A DNA stretch of 29,020 nt from assembly GCA_964625835.1 (NCBI GenBank), contig CAZVES010000011.1, forward strand, positions 1 to 29,020. Direction: 5' to 3'. Each line of letters starts with the position of its first letter. The stretch's first letter is position 1. The notes under the pieces are model-generated. The model ran no database searches. It was not told the DNA's origin and was given only the letters and a program-made list of their open reading frames with translations. The translations under genes were made by a program, and so were the position numbers. Positions 24,377-29,020 of the stretch are shown here, piece after piece. The stretch is from UBA5336 sp964625835 (GTDB taxonomy: Bacteria; Pseudomonadota; Alphaproteobacteria; Caulobacterales; Hyphomonadaceae).

Positions 24377-24632
24377 GGCCTCGTTTTCCCCGGCTTTGAC
24401 ACTCAGCCCGGGCGCACTGGGAAAGGCATCCAGAAATGCGGGCAAACTCTATTATGCTTATGGAGTGTAGATATTCTGTAAAGTCGAAAGGGCAACAGAT
24501 CGCGCGGCACGAAGCGAGGTGACCAGGCACCCGGCTGCGCCGATTGATTTGTTCTTGCGTCGGCAAAATACCCTGTCGACGGTCTTACAAGATGAGCTAA
24601 GCTGGTGATGGCGTGATCAAGGAACCTCTACC

Positions 24633-26915
24633 ATGCATCGATACACGGCTCTGCTCCTAGCTTTTACCCTGCTACCTGCGCCTATGGCCCTGGCCCAGAA
24701 CACCAGCGCTGCAGCGCCCGCTGAGAGCAGCTACAAGCTACCATCAGAGGAAATCGCCGACATCGTAAAGCGCCCACCCTCGCCGTCAGTGAGCCTTTCA
24801 CCAGATGGCGAGACCATGCTGCTGCTCCAGCGTGAGAGCTATCCCCCCGTCTCCGAACTCGGCAAGCCCATGGAGCGGCTGGCGGGGCTGCGGCTCGACC
24901 CGCTGACCAATGACAGGTTCAACCCGCGCAACGTGGTCGGCCTCGCCATCCAGTCGGTCAAGACCGGGCAGTCACAGACGATCGTGCTGCCGGACAATCC
25001 GGACCTCTCGGACTTCCAGTGGTCCATGAACGGCCAGTATGCGGCCTTCTCGCATACGACCGATGACGGCATGGCGCTTTATGTTCTCGACACGGACCGG
25101 GACACCGCCGTCGAAGTGGTCAGCGAGGGGCTGAACCTGATCTTCCAGGAACCCCGCTGGCTCGACAATCGCAACATTCTCTATCTCTCGATACCCGAGG
25201 ATCGCGGGCCTGCTCCGGTTGAGCCGCTGACCCCTGTCGGCCCTGCAATCCAGGACGCCACGGGCGGTGAAGAGGCCCAGACCCGGACCTACCAGGACCT
25301 GCTTGAAGACGCCCATGACGAGGACACCTTNNNNNNNNNNNNNNNNNNNNNNNNNNNNNNNNNNNNNNNNNNNNNNNNNNNNNNNNNNNNNNNNNNNNNN
25401 NNNNNNNNNNNNNNNNNNNNNNNNNNNNNNCCCGTGCAGGGTGTGGTGACGGGGCGGCGATCAATCGAGTGGCACCCGACCGAGGACGCGACTCTGATCT
25501 GGGCCGAGGCCCAGGATGGCGGCGATCCCCGCGTCGAGACCGACATTCGCGACGCGCTCATGGCGCTTGGGGCGCCGTTTGATGGCGAGCCTGTGAAATT
25601 GGTCGATTTAGAAGATCGCTATTCCGGCTTCCAGGGCCTTCAGGCGAGCGATGATATTATCGTCTACGAATATGACCGCGACACCCGCGAGATCCGCGCG
25701 AGCCTGATCGATGTGGAGGGCTCGGAACCTGCGAAGGTGGTCCAGTTCCGCGATATTCAGGACGCCTACAATGATCCGGGCTCGCCCCTTACAACGATGA
25801 CGGATGCGGGCTTCAGCGTTGCCATTGTCGAAGACGGCGCGCTGCTGCTGTCAGGACAGGGGGCAACGCCGGACGGCAACCGGCCCTTCCTGAACCGGTT
25901 CGATCTGGAGACACTCGAAACCGAGGAGATCTGGCGCAACAGCGGCGAGACCTACGAGTATGTGATCGATGTTCTCGAGACCGATGGCAGCCGCTTTATC
26001 ACCTATTACGAGGACCCCGCGACACCCGGCAATTACCGGCTCCACGATGGCGGGGATGTTTCCTTCCTGACCGAATTCCCCGACCCCCATCCGGAGCTGA
26101 CGGGCATAGAGCGGGAATTGATCACCTATGAGCGGGATGACGGAACGCCGCTCTCGGCCACGCTCTACCTGCCGCCTGACTATGAAGAAGGCGAGAAACT
26201 GCCCGTCGTCTTCTGGGCCTATCCGCGCGAGTTCAACTCGGCCGATACGGCCGGCCAGGTGCGCGATTCCAGGTATCGCTTCACCCGGATTGGCGGCTAT
26301 TCCCACCTCTTCTTCCTGACCCAGGGCTATGCCGTGATGGATCGCACGGCGATGCCGGTGGTGGGTTCTGACCCCGAGACGGTGAACGACACCTTCATCG
26401 AGCAGGTCGTCGCCTCGGCCCAGGCCGCAGTGGACGAGACCGTGCGGCGCGGCTTTGGCGATGGTGAGCGCGTCGGGGTCGGCGGGCACAGCTATGGCGC
26501 CTTCATGACGGCCCACCTGCTCGCCCAGAGCGAGATTTTCCGCGCAGGCATTGCCCGCTCCGGCGCCTACAACCGGACGCTGACGCCCTTCGGCTTCCAG
26601 GCCGAGCGACGCATCTTCTGGGACGCAGAGGACGTGTACTACAAGCTCTCGCCCTTCATGGCAGCTGACCAGATCAAGGAGCCCATGCTGCTGATCCATG
26701 GCATGCGCGACAACAATTCCGGCACCTTCCCACAACAGTCCGAGCGCATGTTCGCCGCCGTGAGGGGCACGGGCGGCACGGCAAGACTCGTCATGCTGCC
26801 CTATGAGAGCCATGGCTATCGAGGCATGGAATCAATACTCCACACACTGGCAGAGATGGTGGAGTGGTTCGACACCTATGTGAAAGAGGCCGATACGGGC
26901 CTCAAAGCAGAGTGA
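24633..26915 (+). CDS. Exported S9D-type prolyl oligopeptidase (glutamyl endopeptidase-like), interrupted by an assembly gap
   Basis: This is a serine peptidase of clan SC with a signal peptide (MHRYTALLLAFTLLPAPMALA, then QN), so probably periplasmic. After an N-terminal beta-propeller region (about 24770-26100), the alpha/beta-hydrolase domain carries FWAYPREFNSADTAGQ, the nucleophile Ser in GVGGHSYGAFMTAHLL (near 26490), ARSGAYNRTLTPFGFQAERR, the Asp in LIHGMRDNNSGTFPQQSER and the His in LPYESHGY. These match plant chloroplast glutamyl endopeptidase and its bacterial relatives (S9D). The triad is intact. The 100-N gap falls in the propeller part. Both sides share one reading frame when the gap is counted as 100 bases, so the true protein length is unknown. 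AAGGA lies nine bases before the ATG. It is divergent from the RND operon. Confidence 0.9.
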   Translation: MHRYTALLLAFTLLPAPMALAQNTSAAAPAESSYKLPSEEIADIVKRPPSPSVSLSPDGETMLLLQRESYPPVSELGKPMERLAGLRLDPLTNDRFNPRNVVGLAIQSVKTGQSQTIVLPDNPDLSDFQWSMNGQYAAFSHTTDDGMALYVLDTDRDTAVEVVSEGLNLIFQEPRWLDNRNILYLSIPEDRGPAPVEPLTPVGPAIQDATGGEEAQTRTYQDLLEDAHDEDTXXXXXXXXXXXXXXXXXXXXXXXXXXXXXXXXXXPVQGVVTGRRSIEWHPTEDATLIWAEAQDGGDPRVETDIRDALMALGAPFDGEPVKLVDLEDRYSGFQGLQASDDIIVYEYDRDTREIRASLIDVEGSEPAKVVQFRDIQDAYNDPGSPLTTMTDAGFSVAIVEDGALLLSGQGATPDGNRPFLNRFDLETLETEEIWRNSGETYEYVIDVLETDGSRFITYYEDPATPGNYRLHDGGDVSFLTEFPDPHPELTGIERELITYERDDGTPLSATLYLPPDYEEGEKLPVVFWAYPREFNSADTAGQVRDSRYRFTRIGGYSHLFFLTQGYAVMDRTAMPVVGSDPETVNDTFIEQVVASAQAAVDETVRRGFGDGERVGVGGHSYGAFMTAHLLAQSEIFRAGIARSGAYNRTLTPFGFQAERRIFWDAEDVYYKLSPFMAADQIKEPMLLIHGMRDNNSGTFPQQSERMFAAVRGTGGTARLVMLPYESHGYRGMESILHTLAEMVEWFDTYVKEADTGLKAE
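25331..25430. other. Assembly gap (100 N)
   Basis: Exactly 100 N, a conventional placeholder for a scaffold join of unknown size, lies inside the S9D peptidase gene. The flanking bases (GAGGACACCTT and CCCGTGCAGGGT) show no shared repeat that would explain it. The flanks are in the same frame, so a simple join is consistent but not proven. Confidence 0.98.
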
Positions 26916-27046
26916 ATGGGTTGGGAGGCGATTGCTGGTGAAGGGGGCCGAAACTCGCCCTCGCCAGGATCGCCGCCATGCGAGCCTGCACTGCCCGGCC
27001 GGAAGTGCGTCCCGATCACTCTGAATTTGCTCTGCCGGTGCTCCTG

Positions 27047-28732
27047 TTAATTCGGCCAGACGATGTATTCGTCATTCTCGCATGGCTGCTCGGTCAGGGT
27101 CTTGTCGATGCAAATCGGCGCTTCCGTGACGTGGGGCCAAAGCGGCGGACGGCTGCCCGACCAATGCGCATCGATCAGTGCCTGCAATTCGCCAGCCTTG
27201 TCCGAGCGGCTGTTGAAGAGGTTCACTTGCTCGGTGGGATCGTCGGCAAGATTGAACAGCCAGTGGCGGTTGTCGCGCTCGTTCACGTGCAGTTTCCAGT
27301 CGCCCGCGCGCACAACCTTGTAGAAGCCGCTCGACCAGTAGATCGCATCATCCGGTCGATCGACGGTTTCGCCCTGACCTGTGGCAAGGGGCAGGAGATC
27401 GTGGCCATCAATCTCCCGGTCAGTTGGAAGCGGCGCCCCCACTGCAGAGGCGAGCGATGGCATGAGATCAATGTGGGCGACGGGCTCGTCAACCACCGTG
27501 CCCGGGGCTATCCGGGCGGGCCACCTGACAAACAGTGGCACCCGAATTCCACCTTCAAATAGTGTCGCTTTCCAGCCGCGATAGGGAGCATTCAATTCAG
27601 ACAGGCCGACATAGTTCGCACCGCCATTGTCAGACGAAAAGACGATGATCGTGTTGTCAGCAAGGCCTTCGGCTTCGAGCTTGTCCATCACCCGGCCGAC
27701 CGACCGGTCTATGGCGCGTATCATCGCCGCATAGACACGCAAGCGGTGGGGCTCGATGTCGCCGACCGCTTCATAGTCTTCCAGTGTGGCCTGGAGCGGC
27801 GAGTGGGGCGCCCAGTGGGCAAGGTAGAGGAAGAAGGGGCGATTGCGGTTGGCCTCGATCACCTCCAGAGCCTCATCGGTCCAATAATCGGTGAGGTAGC
27901 CCGCGGGCTCGAACGGGTCATCGACGGGGTCCTCGCCGGCCCGGTCAAAGTCCGCTGCGAACTGGACAATGCTCCAGATGAACTTGTCGACGGGGTCGAA
28001 ATCCAGTTTAGCGTTCATGGTATCCGGGTCATCTTCCGGGGCATAGAGGTTGCTCGCCATGAGAAGGCTTTCATCGAACCCCTGTGATACCGCCCGAAAC
28101 TCCGGCGAACGGCCAAGGTGCCACTTTCCGATGTGGACGTTGTGATAGTCCTGCGACTTCAGGATTTCCGCGATCGTGATCTCCTCGCCGGGCAGGCCCA
28201 TATCCTCGTATTCAATCGATCCGACTGCCTCGTCCGGGTTCATGCTGCTGTCAGGCATGCCGGAGTCTGCGCCGATCTGATCGGAAAACATGCTGACAAT
28301 GCGAGGCATGCTGGAGGGCATTGGCGTGAACCCAAAACCTGTCCGCGTCGGATAGCGCCCCGTCAGGAGCATGGCGCGCGAAGGCGCACATGTGGCGGTG
28401 CCCGAATAAGCCTGGGTGAAAATCGCCCCCTCTGCGGCGAGCCTGTCGATATTCGGGGTTTGGACGGCGCCGCCGGCAACGCCGCCCCCAAAGGTGGAAA
28501 TGTCGTTGATGCCAAGATCATCAGTCAGGATGAAGACGATGTTTGGCGGCCCATCTGACCGTTCCACTTCAACGTTCGGGCCGCGCTCCCAGACGACCGG
28601 TCGGTTTTCGGCAATGTCCATGCGAGTCGCCCTTTGTATCAGGCTCAGCAAGATTGCATCGCGATTGAACCAGGCGGCCAGGCCGGCTGCAAACACCACA
28701 ATCAGCAGGCCGATCAGTATCTTTTTCCACAT
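27047..28732 (-). CDS. Membrane-anchored type I sulfatase (arylsulfatase family)
   Basis: This protein hydrolyses sulfate esters. It has 561 residues. An N-terminal hydrophobic segment (about 4-22, no clear cleavage site) should anchor it with the catalytic domain in the periplasm. The type I signature is Cys115-Ala-Pro-Ser-Arg119 in GTATCAPSRAMLLTGRYPTR, whose cysteine must be converted to formylglycine. Metal ligands are visible in FILTDDLGINDIS (D71, D72) and FSSDNGGANY, and the substrate/sulfate contacts in HIGKWHLG are intact. The length and GFGFTPMPSSMP insertion fit a large sulfatase subfamily of unknown substrate. No formylglycine-generating enzyme gene is in the window. It is convergent with the S9D peptidase. 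The 131 bases between them show no clear terminator. Confidence 0.93.
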   Translation of the reverse strand: MWKKILIGLLIVVFAAGLAAWFNRDAILLSLIQRATRMDIAENRPVVWERGPNVEVERSDGPPNIVFILTDDLGINDISTFGGGVAGGAVQTPNIDRLAAEGAIFTQAYSGTATCAPSRAMLLTGRYPTRTGFGFTPMPSSMPRIVSMFSDQIGADSGMPDSSMNPDEAVGSIEYEDMGLPGEEITIAEILKSQDYHNVHIGKWHLGRSPEFRAVSQGFDESLLMASNLYAPEDDPDTMNAKLDFDPVDKFIWSIVQFAADFDRAGEDPVDDPFEPAGYLTDYWTDEALEVIEANRNRPFFLYLAHWAPHSPLQATLEDYEAVGDIEPHRLRVYAAMIRAIDRSVGRVMDKLEAEGLADNTIIVFSSDNGGANYVGLSELNAPYRGWKATLFEGGIRVPLFVRWPARIAPGTVVDEPVAHIDLMPSLASAVGAPLPTDREIDGHDLLPLATGQGETVDRPDDAIYWSSGFYKVVRAGDWKLHVNERDNRHWLFNLADDPTEQVNLFNSRSDKAGELQALIDAHWSGSRPPLWPHVTEAPICIDKTLTEQPCENDEYIVWPN

Positions 28733-28830
28733 CTCTGCTTTCCTTTCGGTCAGCCACCCCGATGCCAGCGCCCAGGATTTGCAATCGACCGATTCCCGTT
28801 GTAATCGATCCGATTAAGTGGTGTCGTCTC

Positions 28831-29020
28831 GCTGGAGTCAACGCCGTATTTGGAGGCGTTCATCGCAGTTCGGGCGCGTTCGAGGCCGCTGAGCCCTTCC
28901 TTGGCAAGGCCGCCGATACCCATGGCGACGCGGCCTTCATCATGATTTCGCCAGCCCGCTGTCGTCGTTCATGACGGGAACCAATCTCGTTACGGACGGC
29001 GCCGTATCGAACCGCGTGGA
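28831..29020 (+). pseudogene. Truncated, frameshifted short-chain dehydrogenase/reductase remnant
   Basis: The C-terminal third of an SDR can be read here. One frame gives GVNAVFGGVHRSS and FEAAEPFLGKAAD up to AAFIMI (to about 28947). From about 28947 a second frame gives FASPLSSFMTGTNLVTDG and AVSNRV to the window edge. Together they match the SDR pattern of RVNAV.PG, LG.A.D, FLASPLSSF.TGTNL and DG. A single missing base near 28945-28949 would restore one frame. Nothing resembling the Rossmann NAD site or the YxxxK catalytic motif occurs upstream, where the sulfatase leader begins. So this is either a decayed fragment or, less likely, a sequencing error in a fragment. The 3' end lies beyond the window. 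Confidence 0.6.

Noticed and set aside
25851..26813. Open frame of 320 codons opposite the S9D peptidase gene
   Set aside because: It is antisense to the catalytic domain with an intact triad, and it has no recognisable motif or ribosome binding site.

Overview
The window is ordinary chromosomal DNA from a GC-rich (roughly 60% by eye) alphaproteobacterium. This is inferred from the rplM-rpsI-argC order, a DUF2842 gene beside heme A synthase, a three-gene pntAA-pntAB-pntB transhydrogenase, a NodT-type RND outer membrane factor and a small arginine-rich protein coupled to thiO. A Hyphomonadaceae/Maricaulales-like source is the best guess, from general resemblance only. I see no insertion sequence, prophage, CRISPR array or rRNA. 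One tRNA-Thr is present. A run of exactly 100 N (25331-25430) shows a draft scaffold.

Left part (1-9456): argC, cut at the window edge, lies behind an intrinsic terminator after rplM-rpsI. A lipoprotein gene diverges tightly from rplM. Next come ctaA (heme A synthase), a DUF2842 membrane protein, an Atm1-type ABC exporter co-directional with a phosphatidylserine-decarboxylase-like protein that lacks the self-cleaving serine, a LOG-family nucleotide phosphoribohydrolase, thiO (glycine oxidase) with a translationally coupled 51-residue basic protein, tRNA-Thr(GGT), and a DUF533/TerB-like membrane protein.

Middle (9457-18739): the least explained unit is a two-gene cassette, 9657-12044. It encodes a four-helix membrane protein with long flanking helical arms and an exported protein with a von Willebrand A-like outline. 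A near-palindrome precedes it and an intrinsic terminator follows it. This is the best candidate for an undescribed system. A crotonase-fold protein without the two usual catalytic glutamates follows, then the pnt operon (proton-driven NADPH supply), a DASS/SLC13 carboxylate transporter, and a divergent class C beta-lactamase-family hydrolase. The shared intergenic region of the last two holds a perfect inverted repeat nested between direct repeats.

Right part (18740-29020): a complete tripartite RND efflux operon (lipoprotein adaptor, inner membrane pump, outer membrane lipoprotein) is read leftward. Diverging from it is an exported S9D glutamyl-endopeptidase-like peptidase interrupted by the N gap. 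A membrane-anchored type I sulfatase with an intact Cys-Ala-Pro-Ser-Arg signature is convergent with the peptidase. The window ends in a 5'-truncated, apparently frameshifted short-chain dehydrogenase remnant.

Most genes are housekeeping or envelope functions and sit in small operons with frequent 4-base overlaps.
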